DNA of 64,000 bases from Cynocephalus volans (GCF_027409185.1 NC_084467.1:88172501-88236500), one strand, 5' to 3'. Shown: positions 59,001 to 64,000, counted from the stretch's first letter. The notes: a model not told the origin generated them from the letters alone. Numbers and translations are program-made.

Positions 59001-60604
59001 GAGATTTACAATCTTAAACAGGGGTAGATATTCTGCTACTTGAGAGCCATATGGGGGTCTGTAGAAGTCAACTAAATGCTAGGAGTTGAAAGTTTAGGAA
59101 TATCATCCTATCAGAGGCTTACAGAAATTTGGACCCAGCCTTTGCTGCACTACGAAACCATGACAAAAATATTCTTTACCACTGCACATACCACAGTCAA
59201 TACATTTTCAGTTTCCCTCAAGATAACTGGTCTGGCATTTCAAAAGTGGCAAATATGTCAGCAGGAATGATAATCATCCACCCTAGAAAAGGAAGGATCT
59301 TTTGTCACTGAGGCAGAGGATAGAAGTATCAGGTGACAGGATGCCAGAGCTTTTTCCAAAGGGCCGATTCTCTCCGACTCTATCTAGGTGGCCACTGACG
59401 TGGAACCCCATCTGTTTTCAGTTTCAAGTGAAGTGGGTACCTTTCAAAAAAACCACATCCCAGGCAATTAAATTTGTACTGCAGCAGATCATCACAGCAG
59501 CTAAAGCTGACAGAAAAGTACATGAAAATTATGTACTTCAGAAAATACGAAAGTACTTCAAAAAATTCATGGGAAAATAGAATTAAAAGATAATACAAAT
59601 CTACAATCTTTCCATAAATTTTCTGAAGTTTCTTCATATTGGTGCAAGGAAAACAGGACATAGTTACAAGATGATGGAGGACTAATAAAGAACTAAGCAT
59701 TCAAGTTAAGAATCAGTTTGAAATAAAATCTTCTCACAGCTACTGACGAACTGCTAGAGTCCTAGAAAAATCTAAATCACTTATGAAAATGGAGTCCTAG
59801 AAAATGCAGAGAGGTCCAGCTAGCATAAAGAATAATATGTAAAAAGCATAATATAAAATCTCTACCCTGGAAAATTAGCAATCTGGGTATTTGCTCTGCC
59901 TCAAAATGCCCTGTTCTTAATCAGTTTCTACTTAAATACTTCTTGAAATTCACTCCAGAATGCTACTTTTTTTAAAAAAACGAAGCTACTACTAATACTT
60001 CTAGGACCTTGAATGCGTTCAGGGAAAGCTATGACACAGGTCAGGCCAGTTAACTCACTTGCTTAGAAGAGGGTGGTGCTGATAACACCAAGGGCTAAGG
60101 GCTCACACCCCCATACCAGGCAGCCACAAAAAACAAAGAAAAAAGCTATGGCTGATGCTCTAAATGTTTCTGTTCAAAAGGTAAAGTAAAAGATTCAAGA
60201 ATATCTCCCTGCAGTACTTTATCTGTTCTCACTTTTACAACAGAAAATGACAATTCTATAAGGTCAGCAATATATATTCTTGGAACTTTTAAGTGCACTG
60301 GACAAACCTAAGGAGAATGTCATTCTAACCCCCAATTCTTTGTGTGTGCTTTAGAAACATATAATTATCTTTCAGTTGTTGTCTCAGTAGATTCCACCAC
60401 CCCAAATTTGCAACAGTTACAAAATGGCCCAAAACTAAAAAGCAAGATGGGCATAACAAAAGATCTCAAATTCTTAAAGAACAAAAATAACTACCTACAA
60501 TGTACAGAAATTATCATATTTCAAAAAATAAATAAATACCAACCTTTCTGTGAACTGGATTAGAAACTGATTGTAGTTCAATGCTCACTCTAACACTTAC
60601 TCTC
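19402..60604 (-). CDS. SASS6: SASS6 (SAS-6 centriolar assembly protein), exons 2-17
   Basis: SAS-6 forms the nine-fold cartwheel that templates new centrioles. Its head domains oligomerise and its coiled coil makes homodimeric spokes. Sixteen minus-strand exons splice to 634 open residues plus stop. If exon 1 encodes 22 residues as in human, the protein is 656 residues. The head (about 23-161) keeps the PISA-type motif, Ile62 (altered to Thr in a human microcephaly family) and Phe131, the head-head contact. Residues about 162-480 are heptad-rich coiled coil (Gln/Glu/Lys/Leu). The tail is Ser/Pro/Asn-rich and disordered, with a KEN box (about 589-591) for APC/C-Cdh1 turnover. All phases agree, with no disruption. 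Exon 1 and the promoter lie past 64,000. Confidence 0.96.
19609..19703 (-). CDS. SASS6: SASS6 exon 16, residues ~591-623
   Basis: One base completing Asn, 31 codons ([17 protein letters not shown] to NLFSNS) and one base of Asp. Acceptor TTTAAG, donor GTGAGA. The first base completes the KEN box begun in exon 15, so this degron is split by an intron. The rest is polar, with a basic LKKRED patch. Confidence 0.94.
19704..21661 (-). other. SASS6: SASS6 intron 15
   Basis: About 2 kb, AT-rich. It contains an (AT)n/(GA)n microsatellite at 20604-20672. No interspersed repeat or exon is recognised in the rest. Confidence 0.6.
20604..20672. repeat. (TA)n-(GA)n compound microsatellite
   Basis: Runs of TA, a mixed 'tatacacatatacata' middle, then about nine GA units. 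It is a simple repeat in SASS6 intron 15. Confidence 0.9.
21662..21759 (-). CDS. SASS6: SASS6 exon 15, residues ~559-591
   Basis: 32 codons from [14 protein letters not shown] to PCSNDKE plus AA of the KEN-box Asn. Acceptor TTCACAG, donor GTAAGT. It lies alone, 20.5 kb downstream in gene order from exon 14, at the far side of the nested-repeat intron. The open frame is very short, so it was found by protein recognition and splice phase. Confidence 0.94.
22600..24480 (+). repeat. Probable old L1 (L1M/HAL1-type) 5' sequence
   Basis: This AT-rich but GC-patchy stretch leads without a visible break into recognised L1M ORF1 text after 24.5 kb. Parts such as 'gactcttgggcttactt' and 'agaacgaactatgggat' fit the 5' region of mammalian-wide L1s. 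Open frames at 22803-23075 and 24060-24328 (minus) have no recognised match. The assignment is tentative. Confidence 0.4.
24480..27369 (+). mobile_element. Old L1M, 5' half (ORF1 to early ORF2), decayed
   Basis: Plus-strand text of mammalian-wide L1: 'aatattcaaatgttcaggat' and 'gaagaaataatttctgaaaa' belong to ORF1, and 'ttacagattcaagaagctta' follows. From about 26,620 ORF2 begins ('gaccattctggaattaaacc', 'ctcaattaaccaagaggat'). Many stops are present. The RPS25 pseudogene interrupts it at 26.11-26.59 kb. It breaks at 27,369 and resumes at 34,845. Confidence 0.85.
26111..26596 (+). pseudogene. RPS25: RPS25 processed pseudogene
   Basis: An intronless copy of the ribosomal protein S25 mRNA. It has a 5' UTR (starting near 'cttcctttttgtctgacat'), an ATG at 26174, [20 protein letters not shown] to [14 protein letters not shown], then a frameshift near 26390. 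After that [12 protein letters not shown] to [15 protein letters not shown] continues in another frame, and a further shift comes before the expected end. An AATAAA-like signal and an A tail (26577-26590) mark L1-driven retroposition. Several residues differ from functional S25 (for instance Cys after VNK and deletions in the Lys run). It is not expressed as S25; the working gene has introns and lies elsewhere. Confidence 0.93.
27370..27412. mobile_element. Left arm of palindromic element split by L1 insertions
   Basis: 'tgagggtacttcaaaaatt' just inside a TA, matching in inverted form the arm at 34,810-34,843. Together they form one copy of the small hairpin element seen at 4.6 and 59.55 kb. 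It sits in the old L1, whose ORF2 text resumes directly on the far side. Confidence 0.8.
27413..29189 (-). mobile_element. Internally deleted L1 with tandem monomers
   Basis: Reads on the minus strand. It starts near 29,189 with an L1 5' end (reverse of 'ccgccatcttgacc', giving 'CAAGATGGCGG', a YY1-type site). About 850 bp of 5' sequence shared with the 9.3-10.76 kb element follows, then a GC-rich block of about 107-bp tandem units (27.79-28.2 kb), then 3' UTR and an A tail (T-tract at about 27,419-27,427). No ORF1 or ORF2 sequence is recognisable. It lies head-to-tail with the longer L1 at 29.19-34.81 kb. Confidence 0.8.
27785..28205 (-). repeat. About 107-bp minisatellite / L1 monomers
   Basis: Four to five diverged units. 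Boundaries repeat at 'gtgtggctaaag' (27,884), 'catggctgagg' (27,988), 'catggccaagg' (28,095) and 'catggctgag' (28,149). The units 27,882-27,987 and 27,988-28,094 are 106-107 bp and share 'cacttcytgyrgtgrct' and 'ctgggytggttgca'. The third is about half-length. GC-rich compared with all surroundings. Confidence 0.75.
29220..32950 (-). pseudogene. L1 ORF2 remnant (endonuclease and reverse transcriptase)
   Basis: Broken ORF2. The fragment 31411-31743 holds the reverse-transcriptase start ([30 protein letters not shown]). The fragment 30408-30674 holds '[20 protein letters not shown]' and '[18 protein letters not shown]' from the region after the RT core. The endonuclease part lies at about 32.0-32.95 kb with many stops. 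No intact protein is encoded. Confidence 0.85.
33084..33850 (-). pseudogene. L1 ORF1 remnant
   Basis: Two overlapping frames. 33518-33787 has the coiled-coil to RRM start ([18 protein letters not shown] and '[14 protein letters not shown]'). 33084-33533 has the C-terminal half ('[18 protein letters not shown]', 'SPNRFNPKK', '[17 protein letters not shown]'). The shift between them near 33,520 breaks the protein. The RNA-binding chaperone fold of L1 ORF1p is recognisable. Confidence 0.85.
34025..34808 (-). repeat. L1 5' UTR, trinucleotide-rich GC block
   Basis: Imperfect GTG/CAG/CTG runs (for example 'gtggtggtggttgtggagg' at 34,180) keep frames open on both strands, including 227 codons on the minus strand. 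The predicted peptides are Cys/His/Pro or Trp/Ala low-complexity and start in the flanking element, so I do not call a gene. Similar text ('cttgtgtcaatgc', 'gtggctggc') occurs at 9.67-9.72 kb. Confidence 0.7.
34809..34844. mobile_element. Right arm of the split palindromic element
   Basis: 'ctttttgaagaacccccata' mirrors the left arm at 27,370. TA ends the arm, then old L1 text resumes ('agtcaagaaggaaatttcaa'). It marks the far edge of the minus-strand L1 block. Confidence 0.8.
34845..37972 (+). mobile_element. Old L1M, 3' half (ORF2 to A tail), decayed
   Basis: Continues the plus-strand L1 cut at 27,369, with ORF2 text such as 'ctcccaaaaaagaaatctcc' (35.46 kb), 'ttcatgaattggaagac' (36.4 kb) and 'acaatgaaatactaagca' (37.6 kb). 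The 3' UTR ('ggctctggggaactttttgg') and a short A tail at about 37,970 follow. Many stops. Confidence 0.85.
38000..38815 (+). repeat. L1M 3' segment
   Basis: A second plus-strand L1-derived piece directly after the previous A tail. It has diverged ORF2-end text such as 'tactggaatactatgagat' and 'aaacctagtccatgat', ending near 38.8 kb. Borders and subfamily are uncertain. A (TA/CA)-rich tract lies at 38.57-38.63 kb. Confidence 0.6.
39120..39245 (+). repeat. L2 3' tail
   Basis: 'gggctttgtcttgttcactg', 'caatgcttggccatagtaa' and 'atttttattgaatgactga' match the L2 3' end. Short and old. Confidence 0.65.
39566..39675 (-). mobile_element. CYN-like SINE
   Basis: T-tract, 'gatgaccggtaaggggatct', 'cagcaccacactctctcaag', 'ctggccc'. 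Target duplication 'gtcaatttctt'/'gttaatttctt' at 39,555-39,565 and 39,676-39,686. Inserted in the Tigger element. Confidence 0.87.
39754..40098 (+). mobile_element. MER44-like miniature Tigger element
   Basis: 'cagacggtccctgacttaa', 'actttacgatggtgtgaaag', 'ttgcccaactgtaggctaa' and 'ggtaggttaggtatatta' match MER44 as I remember it. It sits wholly inside the outer Tigger, whose own text resumes at about 40,100. Confidence 0.75.
40540..40790 (-). repeat. MIR SINE
   Basis: 'ggagcacttatcatgtatca', 'gctccattttacaagtggg' and 'ggcaggatttaaatcc' are the reverse complement of MIR. A T/G-rich tract around 40,680-40,700 interrupts it. Confidence 0.75.
42241..42369 (-). CDS. SASS6: SASS6 exon 14, residues ~516-558
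   Basis: 43 codons in phase 0, [15 protein letters not shown] to HPVSGPK. Acceptor TTTTTAG, donor GTAGCC (weak, no G at +5). Part of the Pro/Ser-rich C-terminal tail. The first residue is Ile where I recall Val in human. Confidence 0.94.
42370..44330 (-). other. SASS6: SASS6 intron 13
   Basis: About 2 kb. A (TG)n run lies at 43,990-44,024, and a GC-richer block at about 43,140-43,790 looks unlike its surroundings and could be an old LTR (see findings). Open frames at 43205-43582 and 43415-43696 overlap on opposite strands and match nothing I know. Confidence 0.55.
43990..44024. repeat. (TG)n microsatellite
   Basis: About seventeen uninterrupted TG dinucleotides in SASS6 intron 13. Confidence 0.95.
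44331..44467 (-). CDS. SASS6: SASS6 exon 13, residues ~470-515
   Basis: Two bases (TA) completing the Leu begun in exon 12, then 45 codons [16 protein letters not shown] to GISPNLNV. Acceptor TTTAAG, donor GTAAGA. It carries the last coiled-coil heptads and the change to the disordered Ser/Thr/Pro tail ([13 protein letters not shown]). Confidence 0.94.
45170..45251 (-). CDS. SASS6: SASS6 exon 12, residues ~443-470
   Basis: 27 codons ([20 protein letters not shown] to LLKNNEK) and one base of Leu. Acceptor TTTCAG, donor GTAAGT. Regular coiled coil with Leu at heptad a/d positions. Confidence 0.95.
45661..45840 (-). CDS. SASS6: SASS6 exon 11, residues ~383-442
   Basis: 60 codons, phase 0, [18 protein letters not shown] to [10 protein letters not shown]. 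Acceptor TTTACAG, donor GTAGTT (weak). Very charged coiled coil ([15 protein letters not shown]). An in-frame Met at about residue 398 is internal, not a start. Confidence 0.95.
45917..46006 (-). CDS. SASS6: SASS6 exon 10, residues ~353-382
   Basis: 30 codons, phase 0, [18 protein letters not shown] to LSAELLK. Acceptor AATCAG, donor GTTTGT. Coiled coil. Confidence 0.95.
46114..46308 (-). CDS. SASS6: SASS6 exon 9, residues ~288-352
   Basis: 65 codons, phase 0, [16 protein letters not shown] to AFDTIQEQK. Acceptor CTCTAG, donor GTCTGT. Coiled coil with the [18 protein letters not shown] segment. Confidence 0.95.
47030..47230 (+). repeat. MIR SINE
   Basis: 'ctgtgatcttgggaattact', 'tcagttccctcatctgtaaa' and 'cacagtaaatactcaataaa' follow MIR in order. 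Confidence 0.85.
47820..48015 (+). repeat. MIR SINE
   Basis: 'gtgatcttgggcaagttact', 'ttagtttcatcatctgtaa' and 'acagtgcctatcacacagca' in order; well-preserved copy. Confidence 0.9.
48433..48624 (-). CDS. SASS6: SASS6 exon 8, residues ~224-287
   Basis: 64 codons, phase 0, [17 protein letters not shown] to KLSGVEE. Acceptor AATAG, donor GTATTG (weak at +5). Gln-rich coiled coil ([25 protein letters not shown]). Confidence 0.95.
49400..49850 (-). repeat. Diverged L1M 3' fragment (tentative)
   Basis: 'ccatggctactccataattc' followed by 'tggacatttagtttctaat', 'acaattacaaataaaact' and 'tgcacacagacatacacct' resembles the reverse complement of an L1M 3' end. Heavily diverged. Confidence 0.45.
50628..50735 (+). 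mobile_element. CYN-like SINE, tRNA-Ile-like monomer
   Basis: 'ggccggttagctcagttgg' is almost the 5' half of a mammalian tRNA-Ile, and 'cacaggttcagatccccata' is its B-box/T-arm. The anticodon region is replaced and an AAT-rich tail follows. Target duplication 'ttaaaatgtag' at 50,617-50,627 and 50,736-50,746. Confidence 0.9.
51024..51210. mobile_element. MER5-type hAT miniature element
   Basis: Ends 'cagtggttatcaaattgtgg' and 'cttttagaaccactg' are inverted repeats. The interior has 'catgggaacttgttaggaa' and 'ctccccaggtgattctcatg', typical of MER5A. Old, non-autonomous. Confidence 0.85.
51661..51818 (+). mobile_element. CYN-like SINE, GC-rich dimeric type
   Basis: 'gggccgacctcgtggcgcac' to 'gcggccggtcac', then an A-rich tail with 'aaataaataaa'. 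CpG-rich, so probably young. A perfect target duplication 'aaattaacaaaact' at 51,647-51,660 and 51,819-51,832. Confidence 0.92.
53168..53340 (-). mobile_element. CYN-like SINE, GC-rich dimeric type
   Basis: Begins with a (TTTTG)n tract (reverse of a CAAAA tail), then 'gtgaccggtaaggggatcgc' and a second unit from 'ccatccccatataggatcc' to 'gggttggcccc'. Perfect target duplication 'cagaggcaatgttt' at 53,154-53,167 and 53,341-53,354. Confidence 0.92.
54400..55180 (+). repeat. L1M 3' segment
   Basis: 'aaccttaataactatcaggt', 'gcatggggaaataagtatcc', 'ttgcaatctcacttctaggg' and 'aatgaatactatgcaaccac' are diverged L1 ORF2-end text on the plus strand. Ends before SASS6 exon 7. Confidence 0.7.
55246..55365 (-). 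CDS. SASS6: SASS6 exon 7, residues ~184-223
   Basis: 40 codons, phase 0, [16 protein letters not shown] to TNEKEKALQ. Acceptor ATACAG, donor GTAAGA. Coiled coil just after the head domain. Confidence 0.95.
55366..56216 (-). other. SASS6: SASS6 intron 6, no feature recognised
   Basis: About 850 bp of AT-rich intron without a repeat family or conserved element that I can identify. Confidence 0.55.
56217..56282 (-). CDS. SASS6: SASS6 exon 6, residues ~162-183
   Basis: 22 codons, phase 0, [22 protein letters not shown]. Acceptor AATAG, donor GTAATT. Start of the coiled coil. Several residues differ from human as I recall it ([12 protein letters not shown]). Confidence 0.94.
56330..56715. mobile_element. 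MER5-type hAT element interrupted by a SINE
   Basis: 'agcatcagcatcatcctgga', 'gcagaatttcaggctccat' and 'cagaatctccagatgatat' are MER5-like. After the SINE the end resumes with 'aactttgaaatgtactgatc'. The outer ends are poorly kept. Confidence 0.65.
56486..56670 (-). mobile_element. Dimeric CYN-like SINE
   Basis: T-rich tract, 'agatgactggtaaggggatc', first unit with 'gttgtcagcaccacactc', linker 'agctatatagggatccgaac', second unit ending 'gggctggccctt'. Target duplication 'gtataccactaaactt'/'gtataccattaaactt' at 56,470-56,485 and 56,671-56,686. Confidence 0.92.
57152..57323 (-). CDS. SASS6: SASS6 exon 5, residues ~104-161
   Basis: One base finishing Arg, then 57 codons [16 protein letters not shown] to AGCLKCSK. 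Acceptor TTAAAG, donor GTAAGA. It contains the N-P-F whose Phe is at about 131, the residue that packs into the neighbouring head during cartwheel assembly. One possible difference from human is Ser in LLPGSD. Confidence 0.95.
57324..58204 (-). other. SASS6: SASS6 intron 4, no feature recognised
   Basis: About 880 bp, AT-rich, with a short CACACACA tract near 57,895. No repeat family recognised. Confidence 0.55.
58205..58309 (-). CDS. SASS6: SASS6 exon 4, residues ~69-104
   Basis: One base finishing Ser, 34 codons [15 protein letters not shown] to EHAKEIP, and two bases of Arg. Acceptor AAATAG, donor GTAAGT. Core of the N-terminal head fold. Confidence 0.95.
58708..58787 (-). CDS. SASS6: SASS6 exon 3, residues ~43-69
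   Basis: 26 codons [20 protein letters not shown] to SEEDFQ and two bases of Ser. Acceptor TTTTAG, donor GTAACT. It covers much of the PISA motif. The Ile in NLVIS is at about position 62, the site changed in the human microcephaly variant, and here it has the normal residue. Confidence 0.95.
58823..58860. repeat. (CAAAAAA)n simple repeat
   Basis: Runs of A broken by single C's ('aaaaaaaacaaaaaaaac'), a low-complexity tract in SASS6 intron 2. It may be a decayed A tail, but no element body is visible beside it. Confidence 0.7.
59548..59636. mobile_element. Palindromic TA-flanked miniature element, uninterrupted copy
   Basis: About 90 bp: 'gtacttcaaaaaattcatgg' at the left and 'ccataaattttctgaagttt' at the right are inverted copies around an A/T-rich centre ('aattaaaagataatacaaat'). 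TA borders both ends. This copy shows the whole unit that is split by other insertions at 4.6 kb and at 27.37/34.84 kb. Confidence 0.75.
60034..60141 (+). mobile_element. CYN-like SINE monomer
   Basis: 'ggtcaggccagttaactcac', tRNA-Ile-like 'gtggtgctgataacaccaag', decayed B box, A-rich tail. Target duplication 'aaagctatg' at 60,025-60,033 and 60,142-60,150. Confidence 0.87.
60544..60604 (-). CDS. SASS6: SASS6 exon 2, residues ~22-42
   Basis: One base finishing an Arg begun in exon 1, then 20 codons [20 protein letters not shown]. Acceptor ATACAG, donor GTTGGT (unusual). It is too short for an open-frame search and was found by looking for the conserved [14 protein letters not shown]. It is the most upstream SASS6 exon in the window. 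Confidence 0.92.
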
Positions 60605-62799
60605 CTGTATGAAAAGACATGTCCAACTATCAGAAACATTTACATGAAATGAGTTATCACTATCATTTGTATTGACTGAAGTTTTCAGTCTTAAGCTACA
60701 AGACTTTACACAGGGGTTGTACGAACAGATGTTTGAAAAGCACACTAGATGTGAAGTTTAAGTTCTTATTGTCCCACTAGTAAGTAAGCTAGTAGTTTTT
60801 AACCTAAGGCTAAATTTTTCTCACCTGTGAAATGGGGACGTAAGCATTAAATGATATAAATGATATGGTATGCCTAGTACTAGCCTGGTATATAATCTTA
60901 CTGCCCTAATTATAAAATAGCATCTATTGAAAGACAAACTATCAATTTAGTAACAACTTTTCACATATAAACAATTACCATTTCAAATGATCAAACTGAT
61001 TTATAAGAGATTCCATTTTAAAAACTTAAAATATGAATACTTGAATGTTTAAAATGTTTAAAATCAAGATAACATTCACTACTCTTGTTTATGCATACAC
61101 ATAATGTTTTTCATATCCACAAACCAAATCTGCTTAATATATCCTCTACGCCATATATCCACAGAAGTACTGACAACAAGTTTATTATTATCTATCTTAT
61201 CCTAGAGTAACTCTAGGCCCTGACAGGGAAAGATCATAGCATGCTGCATCTTAAAAAGTCCAGTATTGAACAGAGGCATATAAATAAAGATGCTTATAAA
61301 CATTAATCAAATTGAGCAAAAATATCAAAATAATTCAGAAAATAAAGGTGAAAATTAGTGAAAAACATCTCTGCACAGTGGTTTTCAAACTATTCTGCTA
61401 GAATCAAGTAACAATGGTCTTTCTCTGATGTGAAAGGAAAAAAAAGTAAACTGACAAAAAGAACTTGTTCACTTTTAAGCTATTCTTCCCAAGATTTGTT
61501 TTAAACCTTTTCCACATTCTACCACTTACCTACTACAGAAGTAAAAAGTATAGCCAAAGTAACTGAGTATTGATGGAAAAGCTTAGAAATAGTTGACCAA
61601 GGCTAGATTCAACTGTATGGATGTTTTTATGTTCTGATTTGTAATTTGATACTGGTTTAAAATGTACCATTTTAGTTAGATTTCTTATTGAACATATATA
61701 TGATTGGATGCTAAATCTTGGCTCATATGACAAGGTTAAATGCTACCATAACTTTTATCTGTTATCTCAAAAGGAACAAGAAGCACTACTCTACACCACA
61801 AAGATAGAATTATTTTTAAAACAAGAGTGTCTTGTTTCTATTTTTCCAGTATCTAGAACAATGTATGTGAAATAGATTACAGTCCTATTCGAATTCCTTA
61901 AATTAAGCTTTCTTTGAGGAAAATACCCTCAATTTCCTAATTTGTAAGATAAGTGAATTCAGTTAGAAGGTTTGTGAGGGCCTTTTTAGCTCTACAATGT
62001 CATTATGTTTGACTTTCATCTTTTGAAGGTTTTTCTAGTATACACTGCCATGGTGGTATTAATACTGCAGCTGATACTTAACTTTTTATAATGATTTACA
62101 ATTCTAAGAGTTCCGTCATACTTCATAAATTTGAAAAAAAAATTAAAGCAGCATCCGTTTAATAAGTGTTCTTTACATAATTCTGGAAGAGTTATATGAC
62201 TGTGATAATTTACCCATCATATTAATGCTATTGTTGCATATATTTCAAATGCCTATATGCATTAGATGTTGGGAGAAAAAAGGAGGAAATTAAACCTATT
62301 AAATTAAACCTATTAAAACTATTCCCCAAGTCTACTACAAAAATACCCCTAGAAATGTATTGTAGAAAAATATGAGCTTTCAGCAGATATGCTATTTAAA
62401 ATCACAAATCTTTTTTTTTCCCATTATAATGGTTAGTGTCATAAGAGCAAACAAATCAATAAAAGGTGCTATTTCTCATCTCAATAAATGTCACACCCTC
62501 AACTATGCATAAATCTACATAATATCCTCCATGTCAGTTAGATTTGGCTGGGTGTTCTTTTAAATAAAAAGCATCTTAAACATCAGGCAATGCAGCACTG
62601 GATTCTAGCCCACCTCTGCCATCCAGTAGCTGTGAACTTAAACTCTCAAACAAATAAAAGCTACTCTAAGCCAGGTACTGTGCTGGGTGCTAGGGATACA
62701 AACAAAAATAAACATTTTCCATGTCCTCAAACTGAGATCAGATGACTTTTCCCTAGATTTGCTTCTGATTGTATTACAGGGCTTCAAGAGAGGGGAGGA

Positions 62800-62990
62800 A
62801 AGGGTTAATAACACTTACTGAGTACCTACACTACTGAGTACTTGCCAGGTACTTTACATATATCATTTTACTTAATAACAATAATCTTAAGTAAATATTA
62901 TCTCTTTTACAGAGGAGAAACCTGAGGCCCACAGAAGCACATACTTGCTGAAGGTCACACTGCACAGCCCAAATTAGACCATGCTGTCTA
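62800..62990 (-). repeat. MIR SINE
   Basis: 'cttgccaggtactttacata', 'ttatctcttttacagaggag', 'aaacctgaggcccacagaag' and 'gaaggtcacactgcacagcc' match reversed MIR. Confidence 0.85.
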
Positions 62991-63374
62991 ATGAATGAAT
63001 AAAAGTAATTAATTTCAATTTAGACAATTCTGAAAAATCCTTACAGTGAAGGGATTTAAGACATACCTTGAAGGTTATGAAAGAAAAGCACTTAAGGCAG
63101 AGGTAACAGTAGGAATAAAGGCATGGTAGAGAGAGAGAATCAGGTACATTCAGAGGATAACAAGAATTCTTGTGTGACTAGTATTTTGGAAAGAGGAGTT
63201 AGGAAACAAAACTGAAAAGGCAGATTGGTGTCAAATTACAGGATTCAAAATTTTGCATTCTTTCCTCCAGATAGAGTTCCCTGATTGTTACCACTGTCCT
63301 CAGCTGAATTTCTTTTTTCTATATGACTTTAGTATGGTACTTACATTACTTTACAGATTAGTCACACTTTATTA

Positions 63375-63620
63375 ATAGCTAAAGTTTAGTGAATGCTTAT
63401 TATGCTCTAGACACTGTCCTAAGCACTTGTATTAATGCATTTCATGCTCATAATAATCCCACGAGGTACATGATGTTATTATTATCATTTTAAGAATAAG
63501 GTACAGAGAAGTTAAGTTAATTGTACAAGATCAAACAGTAAGCAGCAGGACCAGGATTTAAAACTAAGCAATCTGGCTTCAGAGCCTCAATTTTTAACCT
63601 GTGCTATGCTGCCTCTCCAA
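63375..63620 (-). repeat. MIR SINE
   Basis: 'gaatgcttattatgctctag', 'acactgtcctaagcacttg', 'aataatcccacgaggtac' and 'aggaccaggatttaaaac' match reversed MIR along nearly its full length. Confidence 0.9.
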
Positions 63621-63639
63621 GGAAAATCTTTTTATTTCC

Positions 63640-63800
63640 CCTATTAAAATGTGAGTTCCTTGAGGGCCAGAATGAAAATAGTTCTTTTGTTGGGGAGTGG
63701 GAGTAAGAGGGAGCTTTATATCTTCTGCACCTTGGACAGTTCCTGGTTCATCGAAGGCATTTGCAATATTTGTCGAGCTGAACTGGCCTTGAATACTTAA
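63640..63800 (+). repeat. L2 3' tail
   Basis: 'tgagttccttgagggccaga', 'accttggacagttcctggtt' and 'ggcatttgcaatatttgt' match the L2 3' end. Confidence 0.6.
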
Positions 63801-63832
63801 CTAAAGAATCTGGGTTCTTCTTTCTATTGGTC

Positions 63833-64000
63833 AGGGGTCAGCAAACTATTCTGAAAAGAGCCAGAGAGAAAATATTTTAGGCTTTGCAGGCCATAAGGTC
63901 TCTGTCACAGCTACTCATTTCTGCCCTTGTTGTGCAAAAGCAGCCACAGACAAATGCATAAACAAGTGAGCATGTGGCTATGTTCCAACAAAACTTTATT
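63833..64000. mobile_element. hAT-Charlie miniature element (MER1-type), cut by window end
   Basis: 'caggggtcagcaaactattc', 'attttaggctttgcaggcca', 'taaggtctctgtcacagcta' and 'tgttccaacaaaactttatt' are characteristic. The distal inverted end lies past 64,000. Confidence 0.8.

Larger units (their letters stand above)
58788..60543 (-). other. SASS6: SASS6 intron 2
   Basis: About 1.75 kb. Holds a CA6-type simple repeat (58,823-58,860), a palindromic TA-flanked element (59,548-59,636) and a CYN SINE (60,034-60,141). GC-richer sequence at 59.03-59.55 kb has overlapping open frames (59076-59270, 59302-59580) that match no protein I know. Confidence 0.7.
60605..64000 (-). other. SASS6: SASS6 intron 1 (3' part)
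   Basis: At least 3.4 kb with no CpG-rich promoter region and no sequence that could encode the 22 N-terminal residues, so exon 1 is beyond the window. Contains two MIR copies, an L2 tail and a hAT element at the end. The 60.7-62.5 kb segment holds nothing I recognise. Confidence 0.75.

Noticed and set aside
61500..61560. Additional SASS6 exon upstream of exon 2
   Set aside because: A donor-like 'gtaagt' occurs on the minus strand, but the sequence before it does not encode SAS-6 residues or keep phase with exon 2.
1..64000. CRISPR array, operon, prophage or defence system
   Set aside because: No regularly spaced short repeats, no ribosome-binding sites or compact genes; intron/exon structure and mammalian repeats throughout.

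Overview
This is a nuclear genomic window from a placental mammal. It holds long introns, GT/AG-bounded exons, old MIR, L2, L1M, MER5 and Tigger repeats, and parts of two conserved vertebrate genes. The lineage can be narrowed. Nine short interspersed elements resemble a degenerate tRNA-Ile followed by A-rich tails, several as dimers. They match what I know of the CYN SINEs of colugos (Dermoptera), so a flying lemur such as Galeopterus is the best guess. This is inference from repeat type, not a database match.

Gene layout: positions 1-17,105 carry the last seven coding exons and the 3' UTR of MFSD14A (HIAT1), on the plus strand. This is an orphan 12-helix major facilitator superfamily transporter. 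After about 280 bp of intergenic sequence, positions 17,390-64,000 carry SASS6 on the minus strand. SASS6 encodes the centriole cartwheel protein SAS-6. Sixteen exons (2-17) and the 3' UTR are present, and exon 1 must lie beyond 64,000. The genes are tail-to-tail, as I recall for human chromosome 1p21. Every exon junction was walked by hand; frames are open and phases agree. The two proteins have no known functional link.

Repeat layout: the MFSD14A introns contain an inverted pair of L2 copies, a small palindromic TA-flanked DNA element split by a SINE, an internally deleted L1 (9.3-10.76 kb), MIR copies and a Tigger fossil with the start of its transposase. The 20.5-kb intron 14 of SASS6 is dominated by a nested repeat stack. 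An old plus-strand L1 (about 24.5-37.97 kb) holds an RPS25 processed pseudogene. It was also entered by the palindromic element, which was later split by two minus-strand L1 derivatives (27.4-34.8 kb). One of these is nearly full-length but broken; the other lacks ORF1 and ORF2 and has about 107-bp tandem monomers next to its 5' region. The remaining SASS6 introns hold further L1M pieces, MER5 copies, a MER44-like element inside a Tigger, microsatellites and CYN SINEs.

There is no bacterial or phage feature, CRISPR array, intact RNA gene or new multi-gene system. The novel content is the layered transposon history, the internally deleted L1s, the palindromic miniature element, and lineage-specific insertions in conserved genes, including a SINE in the SASS6 3' UTR.
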